Positions 23,622-32,217 of a stretch of DNA of 64,000 nucleotides are shown here, piece after piece (positions within the stretch are counted from its first letter, which is position 1; every line of letters starts with the position of its first letter). A model generated the notes under the pieces. That model was not told the DNA's origin, made no database searches, and worked only from the letters and a program-made list of their open reading frames with translations. Where the stretch lies: positions 186,001-250,000 of the forward strand of contig CAMCCC010000001.1 of the NCBI GenBank assembly GCA_945873205.1, in the 5' to 3' direction. Origin of the DNA: an uncultured bacterium (GTDB taxonomy: Bacteria; Bacillota; Clostridia; Oscillospirales; Oscillospiraceae). A program made the translations under genes and the position numbers.

Positions 23622-25175
23622 TCAATGTATACGGCCCTCTGTACGTTTGAACAGACTGCAGAAACCATAGGCCGCCAGCGGGATCATAAGAATAAAATAG
23701 GGCAGGGCATACTGACTTTTTGCCTCAAACAAAAGATGATACAAGATGCCTCCCAGGATGACAAGCACAGGCAGACACTGCAGGATATCCCGCTTGCACC
23801 AAAGAAACACGCAGGACAGCAGCACGCCCAGGAAAATAAGCTGCTGATACTGGTTCATATAACCGGTGGTGTGCCGCTCGCCCGCATGGCAGAACCATTC
23901 GTACATGAAGCCCTTCTCGCCGTAGCTTTGCTGCACCTGGTTGATCCAAAGGCTTTCATAGGTGGGCTCATTCCACTGGGAGCGCAGCTTCTCCGAGAAG
24001 AAGCGCAGCCCCTGGCCGGGATTTTCCGCAAAGTAAGCGGCCCGCTGCTTTATGACCTGCCTGGCATTTTCGGCGGTGGCCTCTGCGTCCATGCCGCTGT
24101 CCATGAAGAAATCAACGGTATGGTCCTCTTTATACCAGCCCGGGCCCGCGTGTCCCTGGCTCATACCCATGGCCATCCATGCGATCATGGGGATACCGTC
24201 GCCAAACTCCTTGCCGGAGCGCTGCTCATAGATGGACTGGGGCGCCCGGCCAATGGTCAGCACCGAGGCGACAGTCAGCACCAGGCAGACCAGGGATTTA
24301 ACACTTCTGTTCTGCAGCAGCTCCAGCAGCCAAACGATGACAACTGCCGCAAAAAAGATCATCAGGTTCAGCTTCACCGCCACCGCCAGGCCCAGAGAGA
24401 GGGCGCAGAGCAAGCCCTGCCAGAGACGGTGCTGGCGCATAAAGGCGGCAAACATCCACAGGGCCACAGCCCCCAGGGCGAAGCCGGGGATATTGCCATA
24501 CAAGAAGGTGCAGGTAAACACCGGCGGCAGGCAGAATATCAGCAGAACGGTAGTGACCTTCTGCACCCGCCTGCTCTGAAACAGCTCCCAGCTGAGCTGG
24601 ATCAGGGCGTGGTAGCTCAGAAGCAGCCACAGCACATTGAGTCCCTGCAGCGCCAGCCGGTAATAGCCCGCAGGCATACCCGGCAGCGCACTGCCCATCA
24701 GCCGAAACACGATCTCAGCATAGAGCACATAACCCAGCTGGAAGGGAAAGCGGCAGAAATAACTGTCCAGCGCGCCATACTCCCCGATGGCCGCCTTTTC
24801 GGCGGCATACAGGACCAAATAAGAATCAGAGTACCACGGGGCAGCCAGCTTCACCGAAAGAATGAAGGTGACGCCCAGCAGAAAGACTACCGCCATCATC
24901 ACCAGTTCCGTCCGCCACAGGGAAAAGGCCGCGCTGTGCCGGTACAGCAGGTACAGCGTGGAGATCAGGATAAACAGCATCAGGGCGTTGAGGAAAACGT
25001 TGTCAGCATAAAGCTCAACCAGTTCCCCGGCCGCATTGTTGGTGCTTACATCGCCGGTCTCCAGACAGGCAAACACGGTCAGGAACAGCATGAAGGCGAA
25101 ACTCAGCACCAGCACCACCGCCGCACCGAGACGGGATAGTCTGGTCATGCCATGGTCAAAGCGTGCCCCTTTCAT
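23622..25175 (-). CDS. polytopic membrane protein, putative GT39/GT-C-type glycosyltransferase
   Basis: The ATG at 25175, following GAGGAGGGGACAGG, gives 517 residues. It has about eleven membrane spans. The first large external loop contains APWYSDSYLVLYAAEKA, with an acidic residue after the first spans as in GT-C enzymes that use polyprenyl-linked sugars. A large C-terminal soluble stretch (~320-430) precedes the last spans. No closer family is evident. It heads a surface-glycan-like operon with the GtrII-like protein, a lipoprotein and a thioredoxin-like protein, and has its own promoter. Confidence 0.7.
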   Translation of the reverse strand: MKGARFDHGMTRLSRLGAAVVLVLSFAFMLFLTVFACLETGDVSTNNAAGELVELYADNVFLNALMLFILISTLYLLYRHSAAFSLWRTELVMMAVVFLLGVTFILSVKLAAPWYSDSYLVLYAAEKAAIGEYGALDSYFCRFPFQLGYVLYAEIVFRLMGSALPGMPAGYYRLALQGLNVLWLLLSYHALIQLSWELFQSRRVQKVTTVLLIFCLPPVFTCTFLYGNIPGFALGAVALWMFAAFMRQHRLWQGLLCALSLGLAVAVKLNLMIFFAAVVIVWLLELLQNRSVKSLVCLVLTVASVLTIGRAPQSIYEQRSGKEFGDGIPMIAWMAMGMSQGHAGPGWYKEDHTVDFFMDSGMDAEATAENARQVIKQRAAYFAENPGQGLRFFSEKLRSQWNEPTYESLWINQVQQSYGEKGFMYEWFCHAGERHTTGYMNQYQQLIFLGVLLSCVFLWCKRDILQCLPVLVILGGILYHLLFEAKSQYALPYFILMIPLAAYGFCSLFKRTEGRIH

Positions 25176-25208
25176 CCTGTCCCCTCCTCTTTCTCTTTCT
25201 AACACTTA

Positions 25209-25237
25209 TTTATAACATAGATACGAATACAATTCAA
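25209..25237 (-). promoter_or_regulatory. sigma-A promoter of the membrane glycosyltransferase operon
   Basis: Minus strand TTGAAT, 17-base spacer, TATAAA, ~35 bases before the ATG at 25175. Confidence 0.7.
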
Positions 25238-25257
25238 ATAGTTTTATAAACAAGGGC

Positions 25258-25291
25258 AAAAAAGCAGGCGCTGCTCAGAAGCGCCTGCTTT
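25258..25291 (-). terminator. terminator after the second MgtC gene
   Basis: AAAGCAGGCGC/GCGCCTGCTTT with a nine-base loop and a T6 run on the minus strand. Confidence 0.85.
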
Positions 25292-25306
25292 GAATCATTC
25301 TTTCAC

Positions 25307-26002
25307 TTACAGTTCTTCCACCGTGGTCACATGGTTGATGCTGGTTATAGCCTTTACGATTTCCTCATCCAACTGCTTCTTGCTCACGCGCATACCAATA
25401 ATGGCGCAATAGCGAATATTGTCCTCCTCATTGGAAACACGGGTGATCTCCAGCTCACGCATCCTGAGATGCCGCTCCCGGATGAGGCGAACGATCTCTT
25501 CGATGGCATTGGCGTCGTTGTATTCGATATAGAGGTTGATATCATCCGCCCGCTGGGCGAAACGGTATTCGATGCGGATCAGCAGCAGCTCCGCCACCAG
25601 CACCATAAAGGTAGCGAACAATGCGCACTCCACATAGCCCGCACCGCAGACCAGGCCGATGATGGCCGCCGTCCAAAGCCCGGCGGCGGTGGTCAGACCC
25701 TTGACCCGCTGGCGCTTTGTGACGATAATCGTACCTGCGCCGATGAAGCCCACGCCAGCAATGACCTGTGCCCCGAGACGGGAAACATCCGTATACATCC
25801 CCATGTTCAGGTAAAGATACTGGCTTGTCAGTGTGGTCATGGCTGCGCCAAGACAGATCAGGATATGGGTTCGGAACCCGGCGGGACGGCGCTTATACTC
25901 GCGCTCCAGGCCGATCAGTCCGCCGCAGAGAACCGCCAGCACCATGCGCGCCGCCACGGAAAGCAGCGTTACATCCCGTACAAAATCAAAACATGCAAGC
26001 AT
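25307..26002 (-). CDS. MgtC/SapB family protein, paralogue 2
   Basis: A 231-residue membrane protein: an N-terminal MgtC domain with about five spans (ARMVLAVLCGGLIGLEREYKRR; GAQVIAGVGFIGAGTIIV; RVKGLTTAAGLWTAAIIGL, the family signature) and a C-terminal ACT-like domain (~150-231) starting RADDINLYIEYND. MgtC proteins affect magnesium homeostasis and F-ATPase activity, but are not proven transporters; most Gram-positive members are of unknown function. It is 14 bases downstream of a paralogue, so a tandem duplication is evident. Confidence 0.9.
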   Translation of the reverse strand: MLACFDFVRDVTLLSVAARMVLAVLCGGLIGLEREYKRRPAGFRTHILICLGAAMTTLTSQYLYLNMGMYTDVSRLGAQVIAGVGFIGAGTIIVTKRQRVKGLTTAAGLWTAAIIGLVCGAGYVECALFATFMVLVAELLLIRIEYRFAQRADDINLYIEYNDANAIEEIVRLIRERHLRMRELEITRVSNEEDNIRYCAIIGMRVSKKQLDEEIVKAITSINHVTTVEEL

Positions 26003-26016
26003 AGCTGTCCCTCCTT

Positions 26017-26739
26017 TCAGACTTCTTCAATGGCAATGATGCCGTCCATTGTGGCAATCTTGGCCAGCACCTCCGTGTGCTGCAGGCGCTTGGGCAGGTG
26101 AATACTGAACAGCGCGTTAATATGTATCAGGTGCTCATTGGATTTGTCGATCTCCACATCGTAGAGCTGTATGTCCGAGGTCTTCATATACCCCACCACA
26201 CCGCCAAGATTCTCTATGCTGTCCATGCTCACATAGATGGACATATTCCTGGCATGGCGCGTGATCACATTCTCAATCAGCGGCAGCAGCTTCATGGAAA
26301 AGACAATCAGCAGTGTGCCAATGATCATGCACTCGTAAAATCCCGCGCCGATGGCGATACCCATGCAGGCCGAAGCCCAGAGTCCGGCGGCGGTGGTCAG
26401 GCCTTTCACCTCCTGGCGGCCGGTGACAATAATGGTGCCCGCACCCAGGAAGCCCACGCCGTTGATGACCTGGGCGCCGAAGCGGGAGAGATCGGTCATG
26501 ATGCCGACGTTCTCCGCCGTCAATGCCCAACGGCTATGGAGCATCAAATCCAGATACTGGCTGAGGATCACCGTAAGCGTGGCGCCTACGGCCACCAACA
26601 TATAGGTCCGGAAACCGGCCGGGCGGCCCTTCTTTTCCCGCTCAAATCCGATGATGCCGCCCACAATCATGGCCAGCACCACCCGCAGCATCATGGAAAA
26701 CAGATTCAATTCCCGAAGATATGCAAAACAGCCAAGCAT
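26017..26739 (-). CDS. MgtC/SapB family protein, paralogue 1
   Basis: A 240-residue relative of the adjacent gene with the same layout: RVVLAMIVGGIIGFEREKKGRPAGFRTYM, FGAQVINGVGFLGAGTIIVTGRQEVKGLTTAAGLWASA, then a C-terminal ACT-like domain from ~165. It has about ten extra residues (HSRWALTAENV) in the loop before the signature compared with its neighbour. It has its own promoter and a leader containing a hairpin just before the ribosome site. Confidence 0.9.
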   Translation of the reverse strand: MLGCFAYLRELNLFSMMLRVVLAMIVGGIIGFEREKKGRPAGFRTYMLVAVGATLTVILSQYLDLMLHSRWALTAENVGIMTDLSRFGAQVINGVGFLGAGTIIVTGRQEVKGLTTAAGLWASACMGIAIGAGFYECMIIGTLLIVFSMKLLPLIENVITRHARNMSIYVSMDSIENLGGVVGYMKTSDIQLYDVEIDKSNEHLIHINALFSIHLPKRLQHTEVLAKIATMDGIIAIEEV

Positions 26740-26764
26740 CGCTTTTCCCCTCTAAAAATATACA

Positions 26765-26787
26765 GAGCGCTGAGAAGCTCAGCGCTC
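26765..26787 (-). promoter_or_regulatory. hairpin in the mgtC leader
   Basis: GAGCGCTGAG/CTCAGCGCTC with a three-base loop, followed on the minus strand by CTGTATATTTTTA and then the AGAGGGG ribosome site. It could act as an attenuator before the MgtC pair. Magnesium response is only inferred from the downstream genes. Confidence 0.5.
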
Positions 26788-26818
26788 CGCTATTTGTCCG
26801 TCACTTTATTGTGCAGCT

Positions 26819-26846
26819 ATTATAACATTTGCACAAATATTTACAA
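26819..26846 (-). promoter_or_regulatory. sigma-A promoter of the mgtC pair
   Basis: Minus strand TTGTAA, 16-base spacer, TATAAT. The spacer contains the palindrome ATTTGTGCAAAT, a possible operator. Confidence 0.65.
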
Positions 26847-26888
26847 GGGGAATACATTACAAAAAACCGTATCATTTTCTATTGATTT

Positions 26889-27584
26889 TTAACAAAAGAG
26901 TTTTTCCAACAACCCCGGCACTTGTTCAAGCTTGCCAAGTTCATAATCCGGGACAATGTCTCCCCTGCCAGGCCTCCCCTGGGGATTGAACCAACAGGTC
27001 TTAATCCCGGCATTAATGCCGCCAAGGATATCGGAAGTCAGGCTGTCGCCTATCATGATGGTTCGCTCCCGGCAGAAGTCCGGGATTCTGTCAAAGCAGC
27101 GTTCAAAGAATTCGGCGCTGGGCTTGTTGAAACCGATCTCCTCAGAAATGAAAATTTCCTCAAAATACGGCCCGATACCCGCGCTCTTCAGCCGCCCCTC
27201 CTGAACCACCGCCGTACCGTTGGAACAGATGAAAAGCCGGTATTTCCCCCGCAGCGTTTCCAGCAGCTCTTCCGCCCCGGGAACGAAATAATGCCCCTGG
27301 GAGAGGAAGTTTTCATAGGTACGCTTGGCTTCCCGGCTGGAACAGTCAAGCCCCAGCTCATCAAATAAAAGCGCAAACCGGCCCACCAGCACCTGCTCCC
27401 GGCTGATCTCGCCCCGTTCCAGCCGCTTCCACTGCTCCGCGTTGATCTCACTGTAGCGGCGGATGAGGGGCTCCTCCGGCGCAATGCCGAAGTGAACAAA
27501 AGTTTTGGCTATGGCAATATGCTCCGCCTTATGGAAATCCAGCAGCGTGTCGTCCAGGTCCAGCAGCACGATGGGTCTTGTCAT
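26889..27584 (-). CDS. YjjG family HAD nucleotidase
   Basis: A 231-residue HAD-superfamily phosphatase of subfamily IA. Motif I is LLDLDDTLLDF (nucleophile Asp9, acid/base Asp11), motif II is LFICSNGT, motif III Lys is in EEIGFNKPSAEFF, and motif IV is MIGDSLTSDILGG. YjjG enzymes dephosphorylate nucleoside 5'-monophosphates and clear non-canonical pyrimidine nucleotides. It lies 12 bases after murF on the same strand. Confidence 0.9.
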   Translation of the reverse strand: MTRPIVLLDLDDTLLDFHKAEHIAIAKTFVHFGIAPEEPLIRRYSEINAEQWKRLERGEISREQVLVGRFALLFDELGLDCSSREAKRTYENFLSQGHYFVPGAEELLETLRGKYRLFICSNGTAVVQEGRLKSAGIGPYFEEIFISEEIGFNKPSAEFFERCFDRIPDFCRERTIMIGDSLTSDILGGINAGIKTCWFNPQGRPGRGDIVPDYELGKLEQVPGLLEKLFC

Positions 27585-27596
27585 TGGCAGTTCTCC

Positions 27597-28940
27597 TTAC
27601 ATGGTTTTCAGCAGTTCTGATATCTCCTCCAGATGCATCCCTCGGGAGGCCTTCACCAGCACAATGTCGCCCTTTTCTATCAGCTCCGGCAAAGCGTCGG
27701 CCAGCGCCTGGCGGCTTTCAAACCAGCGTCCCCTGCTGCCGGCGCCTTTGGCGATTTCCTGCCCCAGCGCTCCGCAGCAGAGCACCAGAGCTACCCCGTT
27801 GTCCACGGCGTAACGGCCCAGGTCGTAGTGCATCTGCTCCCCGCCGCTTCCCATCTCCAGCATGTCGGACAGAATGGCCACATGGCGGCCTGGCATATCC
27901 CGCAGGGAATCGATGGCGCAGCGCATGGAGTCCGGGTTCGCGTTGTAGCAGTCGTCCACCAGAGTCACTTTCTCCGTCACTGTCACGGCCCCCCGGCGGC
28001 CCACCACCTGATAGTTGGCAATGCCCCGTTCAATCTCTTCCTGGCTGAGGCCCAGGGTGAAGCCCACGGCGGCGGCCTCCATGGCGGCGTATACCATGTG
28101 CCGCCCATGGGCGGGGATGTCCGCATGAATCCGTTTCTCGCCGTAAACAATGTCGCAGACCGTTCGCCCCTCCGGCAGAAGGCGTATGTTCTCCGCCCTG
28201 ACCTGGCAGTCCTCATTCAGGCCGCAGCGAATCAGCCGCTGCCTGCACTTGATGCTGCGCAGCCAGGGGTCATCGCCGTTAACGATCACCGTGCCGTCCT
28301 CCGGCATCAGGGCCAGCATCTCCGTTTTTGCCCGGAAAACCCCTTCCAGATCATGGAGAAACTCCAGATGCGCATGGCCGATCACCGTGAATACTGCCAC
28401 TGTAGGCCTTGCCATCCGGGCAAGCTCTGTCATCTCGCCGAAGCCGGAGATCCCCATCTCCACCACCGCCGCCTGATGGTCGGGGGTAATGCGGGACAGG
28501 GTCATGGGTACACCGATCTGGTTATTCAGGTTGCCCTCGGTTTTCAGCACATTCAGCTTCTGGCTCAGTACCGACCAGACCATCTCCTTGGCCGTGGTTT
28601 TCCCCACACTGCCGGTGATGCCCACCACCGGCAGGCTCAGGCTCTCCCTGTAGGCAGTGCACAGCCGCTCCAGAGCCGCCTGCACATCGCCCACCAGAAT
28701 CACCCCATCGGTAACGCCCTCCGGCAGCCGCTCCGCCAGGCAGCAGGCAGCGCCCTTCTCCAGGGCCGTGCGGATATAATCATGGCCGTCCACCCGTTCG
28801 CCCTTGTAGGCCACAAACAGGTCCCCCGGCGCAACGGCCCGGCTGTCAATAACGACCCGGCCGATTTCTGTATCGTGATTCTTCTCTCCCATCAGCTGCC
28901 CGCCGCATATCCGTGCCGCCTGTGTAACAGTAATGTTCAT
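27597..28940 (-). CDS. murF: UDP-MurNAc-tripeptide:D-Ala-D-Ala ligase MurF
   Basis: Adds D-Ala-D-Ala to the UDP-MurNAc-tripeptide in the cytoplasm, the last soluble step of peptidoglycan precursor synthesis. The ATG at 28940 after TGGAGATGATGGC gives 447 residues, normal length; the track ORF adds 17 untranslated codons. N-terminal UDP-substrate domain (VVIDSRAVAPGDLFVAYKGERVDGHDY), P-loop GITGSVGKTTAKEMV (~105), and the C-terminal VDDCYNANPDSMRCAI. Promoter and start are close together, so the leader is short. Confidence 0.97.
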   Translation of the reverse strand: MNITVTQAARICGGQLMGEKNHDTEIGRVVIDSRAVAPGDLFVAYKGERVDGHDYIRTALEKGAACCLAERLPEGVTDGVILVGDVQAALERLCTAYRESLSLPVVGITGSVGKTTAKEMVWSVLSQKLNVLKTEGNLNNQIGVPMTLSRITPDHQAAVVEMGISGFGEMTELARMARPTVAVFTVIGHAHLEFLHDLEGVFRAKTEMLALMPEDGTVIVNGDDPWLRSIKCRQRLIRCGLNEDCQVRAENIRLLPEGRTVCDIVYGEKRIHADIPAHGRHMVYAAMEAAAVGFTLGLSQEEIERGIANYQVVGRRGAVTVTEKVTLVDDCYNANPDSMRCAIDSLRDMPGRHVAILSDMLEMGSGGEQMHYDLGRYAVDNGVALVLCCGALGQEIAKGAGSRGRWFESRQALADALPELIEKGDIVLVKASRGMHLEEISELLKTM

Positions 28941-28962
28941 GCCATCATCTCCAATGTTCAAG

Positions 28963-28991
28963 AGTATATCACACTCCCTCTGAACAAGCAA
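28963..28991 (-). promoter_or_regulatory. sigma-A promoter of murF
   Basis: Minus strand TTGCTT, 17-base spacer, TATACT. The predicted leader is only ~16 bases. Confidence 0.65.
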
Positions 28992-29043
28992 AATAATTAT
29001 TCTTATCCTCTTGAAAAAAAGTAGTGCATCTGGGCCAAAGCTG

Positions 29044-29052
29044 TGTTATAAT
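29044..29052 (+). promoter_or_regulatory. extended -10 promoter of the exonuclease gene
   Basis: TGTTATAAT, a perfect TGnTATAAT extended -10. The -35 region is weak. Confidence 0.55.
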
Positions 29053-29087
29053 GCTATGAACAATACATGTGATAAAGGATTTTTGCT

Positions 29088-30077
29088 ATGAATTATGTTG
29101 TGGTGGATTTGGAATGGAATCAGGCCATGAGTTCCAAGTCCTCCGTTTTTAACAAGCTTCCCATCCACCTCAGCGGGGAGATTATAGAAATTGGCGCCGT
29201 AAAACTGAAAGAGGACATGACCCCCGGCGAGGAGTTTACCATCGATGTGAAACCAGTTTACTTCCGCCGGATGCACTATAAGGTGAAAAAAATCACCGGC
29301 TTTGACAAAGAGCGGCTGGCCCAGGGCATCGCCTTTGCCGACGCGCTGGAGCAGTTCCGCCAGTGGTGCGGTGAGGATGTGACCTTCATCACCTGGGGCA
29401 ATGATGACCAGCGGATCATGGAGCAGAACATCATCATCCATGACCTGGATTGGGATTGGATCGCTGGCTGGATCAACCTGCAGCTGATCTATAACCTCCA
29501 GACCGGCGGGGATAAGAACCAGAAGTCCCTGGCCAGCGTCATGGAGCATTTTGAGATTGAGCAAACCCGTGTTGCCCATGATGCACTGGGCGATGCCTAC
29601 AATACCGCCCTGGTGGCTTCCAGGCTGGATATGGCTGAGGGGCTGCGCCTTTACCCGGATGCCGCCCGCATTCTGGCCACCCGTATGCCCAACTATAAGC
29701 CGCCGGCAGACCCCACAGGTCCTGACGCCCTCTCCCATGACTGCTTTGACGGCTTTGAAAGCAAGGCTGCCGCCTTTGCGGACAGCCGCCTGACCCAACT
29801 GGCCTGTCCCTGCTGCGGCGCTGAAACCAAGGGGCAGAAATGGGTAAATCAGGGCGATCAGCGTTATATGAATATTTACACCTGTCAGGAGCATGGGGCC
29901 TACCTGGTGCGGGCCAAGTTCCGCAAATGCAAGGAGGATAATACCTGGCTTGCCAACAAGCTGGTGTATGAAGCGGACGAGGCCATGCAGGATTTTTACA
30001 AAACCAAGGCAACCCAGGCCCGTCGACGTGGCCGGGGCCATACCCGCCGCAAGAACCGCCCCGCCAACAAGCAGTGA
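29088..30077 (+). CDS. DEDDh 3'-5' exonuclease domain protein (KapD/ERI-like)
   Basis: A 329-residue protein. The N-terminal ~195 residues form a DnaQ-like exonuclease: Exo I in YVVVDLEWNQA (Asp, Glu), Exo II Asp in FITWGNDDQRIMEQN, and Exo III in RVAHDALGDAYNTALV (His, Asp). This arrangement resembles the KapD/ERI-1 branch, which trims RNA or short DNA. A C-terminal region (~235-329) has CPCCGAETKG and a second Cys/His pair (CQEHG), resembling a zinc-binding domain, and ends in a strongly basic tail (ARRRGRGHTRRKNR) that suggests nucleic-acid binding. It is transcribed alone, divergent from murF. Confidence 0.85.
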   Translation: MNYVVVDLEWNQAMSSKSSVFNKLPIHLSGEIIEIGAVKLKEDMTPGEEFTIDVKPVYFRRMHYKVKKITGFDKERLAQGIAFADALEQFRQWCGEDVTFITWGNDDQRIMEQNIIIHDLDWDWIAGWINLQLIYNLQTGGDKNQKSLASVMEHFEIEQTRVAHDALGDAYNTALVASRLDMAEGLRLYPDAARILATRMPNYKPPADPTGPDALSHDCFDGFESKAAAFADSRLTQLACPCCGAETKGQKWVNQGDQRYMNIYTCQEHGAYLVRAKFRKCKEDNTWLANKLVYEADEAMQDFYKTKATQARRRGRGHTRRKNRPANKQ

Positions 30078-30084
30078 AATATGC

Positions 30085-30121
30085 AAAAACAAGCAGACTT
30101 TAAAGGTCTGCTTGTTTTTTT
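30085..30121 (+). terminator. terminator of the exonuclease gene
   Basis: AAAAACAAGCAGAC/GTCTGCTTGTTTTT, then TT, with a seven-base loop. Confidence 0.9.
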
Positions 30122-30135
30122 GCTCAATGCCAATG

Positions 30136-30164
30136 AAAAAGGCACGGCCATCAGGCCGTGCCTT
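30136..30164 (-). terminator. terminator of the cmk-ispH operon
   Basis: Minus strand AAGGCACGGCC/GGCCGTGCCTT with a four-base loop, then TTT. Confidence 0.85.
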
Positions 30165-30174
30165 AAAATTTTAA

Positions 30175-32217
30175 TTATTCCTCGGGGATCACGCCGGTAG
30201 CCTCGCCGGTGGCGGAGACTTCGTAAACCAGAGCATCCTGACCGTCGTCATCATCCTCCTCAACGGGCTCCTCCACCACTGCGGGTGCGGGCTCGGACAG
30301 GGCACGGATGGACAGGGAGATCTTGTGCTTCTCCTCGTCGATGGCGGTGATCTTGGCGTCAACAACATCGCCCACGGTCAGCACGTCCTCGGGCTTGCCG
30401 ATACGGCGGTTGGCGATCTGGGAGATGTGGATCAGGCCGTCAACACCGGGCAGAACCTCGGCGAAAGCGCCGAAGGGCATCAGCTTGACAACGGTAACGG
30501 AGGCAACGCTGCCCACCTGGTACTTGCTGGTGAAGATAGCCCAGGGGTTGGCATCGGGATCCTTGTAACCCAGGGAGATCTTGCGCTTCTCCTTGTCGTA
30601 GTTGATGACATAGACGTCAACCTCATCGCCAACGGAGAGGACCTCAGAGGGCTGGTGGATGCGGCCCCAGCTCAGCTCGGAGACGTGAACCATGCCGTCG
30701 ATGCCGCCAATGTCCACAAATGCGCCGTAGCTGGTCAGAGACTTGACCACGCCATGATACTTCTTGCCGATCTCAATCTCGTTCCAGATGGCCTCGGTGC
30801 GCTCACGGCGCTCAGCCTGGGCAACGCGGCGGATGGAACCGACAACGCGCTTGCGGGCCTTGTTGACCTCGGTGATCTTGAGGCGAACGGTCTTCTTCAG
30901 CAGCTGGCTCATCTCGGCCTCACGGGGCAGATCGGTCTGGGAGGCGGGAACGAACACGCGCACGCCCTTCACATTGACCACGACGCCGCCCTTGTTCTCC
31001 TCGGTGACAACACCTTCGAGAACGGTGCCGTTGTCAACGGCTTCCTCGATCTCGGTCCACATCTTGGCAGCATCCAGACGCTTCTTGGACAGCATAGCAG
31101 TGCCTTCAATGTCGTTGACACGAACAACAACAGCCTCGATCTCGTCGCCAACCTTCACAGCGTCCTCGACCTTGACGCCGTCATCGGTGAACTCGGAAGT
31201 GGGGATGAAGCCGGAGTACTTTGCACCCAGGTCAACACTGATCTCAGTGCCGGTGATTGCAACAACAGTACCGGTTACCTTATCTCCATTATATATAGTC
31301 TTGAGAGTTTCCTCCAACATTTCGTCGAAGGACATTTCCTTCTCAACTGCGGTTTCTTCAATTCTGATTTCGTCACTCATTTTGTTTCTTACCTCCTTAA
31401 TTATCCACGCAGGTGTGGATGCTCCGGCTGTGAGACCGACAATACCGGCATCTTTGAGCCTGTCCAGATTCAGTTCTGCAGCGCTTTCGATGAACTGAAC
31501 ATTGGCGCAGTGCTCCTGGCATATCTGCGCAAGATGTACACTGTTTGCGCTATGCCTTCCGCCGATGACCACCATGGCATCACATTCCGAGGCAAGCTTT
31601 GCAGCTTCCTCCTGCCGCGTGAACGTAGCAAGACATATTGTATCAGATATTTTCGCATTTGTACATCTTTTTTTTATGACATTACAACATTCGGTAAAAT
31701 TACTGCGCGTCTGCGTGGTTTGAACCACTACTGTTATGGGTTTTTCCCAATAGTCTGTATTTTTATCCAGCCAAAGCGCCAATTCCTGGGAATCCTCAAA
31801 GACTTTATGGGCCCCGCACCAGCCGCAGATGCCCTCCACCTCCGGGTGATTGGGCATGCCGATGATGATTACGAAGCGTCCCTCACCGGCGGCGCGGCTG
31901 ACAATGGTGTGGATGGCCTTCACCTTTGGGCAGGTGGCGTCCACAATCTCTCCCCCGGCGGCCTCCAGTTGAGCGTAAACCTCTTTGGCGACGCCGTGGG
32001 CGCGGATCAGCACCGTCTCCCCCGGCTTCAGCTCCCGGGGTTGATTCACCACACGCAGGCCGCTTTCGGCCAGCCGTGCCACCACGTCCTCGTTATGAAT
32101 CAGCTGCCCATAGCTGGCGCAGGCGCCCTTTTCGCCGATCAGCTTTTCCGCCATGTCCACCGAGCGGCTGACGCCGAAGCAGAAGCCGGCGCTCCCGGCC
32201 AGTCGTATCTCCTTCAT
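30175..32217 (-). CDS. ispH: bifunctional IspH (HMBPP reductase) / ribosomal protein S1 fusion
   Basis: A 680-residue fusion found in many Clostridia. Residues 1-280 are IspH, the iron-sulfur enzyme making IPP and DMAPP, the last step of the MEP pathway. Its cluster cysteines are in GFCFGVSRSV (Cys13), DATCPKV and DTICLATFTRQ, and the active region SVHLA is present. Residues ~305-640 carry four S1 RNA-binding repeats (GDKVTGTVVAI; VLEGVVTEENKGG; KYHGVVKSLTSYGAFVDIG; VASVTVVKLMPFGAFAEVLPG), typical of S1-like translation proteins. An acidic tail (VEEPVEEDDDDGQD) follows. It overlaps cmk by four bases (ATGA). The usual plsC gene between cmk and ispH is absent. Confidence 0.95.
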   Translation of the reverse strand: MKEIRLAGSAGFCFGVSRSVDMAEKLIGEKGACASYGQLIHNEDVVARLAESGLRVVNQPRELKPGETVLIRAHGVAKEVYAQLEAAGGEIVDATCPKVKAIHTIVSRAAGEGRFVIIIGMPNHPEVEGICGWCGAHKVFEDSQELALWLDKNTDYWEKPITVVVQTTQTRSNFTECCNVIKKRCTNAKISDTICLATFTRQEEAAKLASECDAMVVIGGRHSANSVHLAQICQEHCANVQFIESAAELNLDRLKDAGIVGLTAGASTPAWIIKEVRNKMSDEIRIEETAVEKEMSFDEMLEETLKTIYNGDKVTGTVVAITGTEISVDLGAKYSGFIPTSEFTDDGVKVEDAVKVGDEIEAVVVRVNDIEGTAMLSKKRLDAAKMWTEIEEAVDNGTVLEGVVTEENKGGVVVNVKGVRVFVPASQTDLPREAEMSQLLKKTVRLKITEVNKARKRVVGSIRRVAQAERRERTEAIWNEIEIGKKYHGVVKSLTSYGAFVDIGGIDGMVHVSELSWGRIHQPSEVLSVGDEVDVYVINYDKEKRKISLGYKDPDANPWAIFTSKYQVGSVASVTVVKLMPFGAFAEVLPGVDGLIHISQIANRRIGKPEDVLTVGDVVDAKITAIDEEKHKISLSIRALSEPAPAVVEEPVEEDDDDGQDALVYEVSATGEATGVIPEE

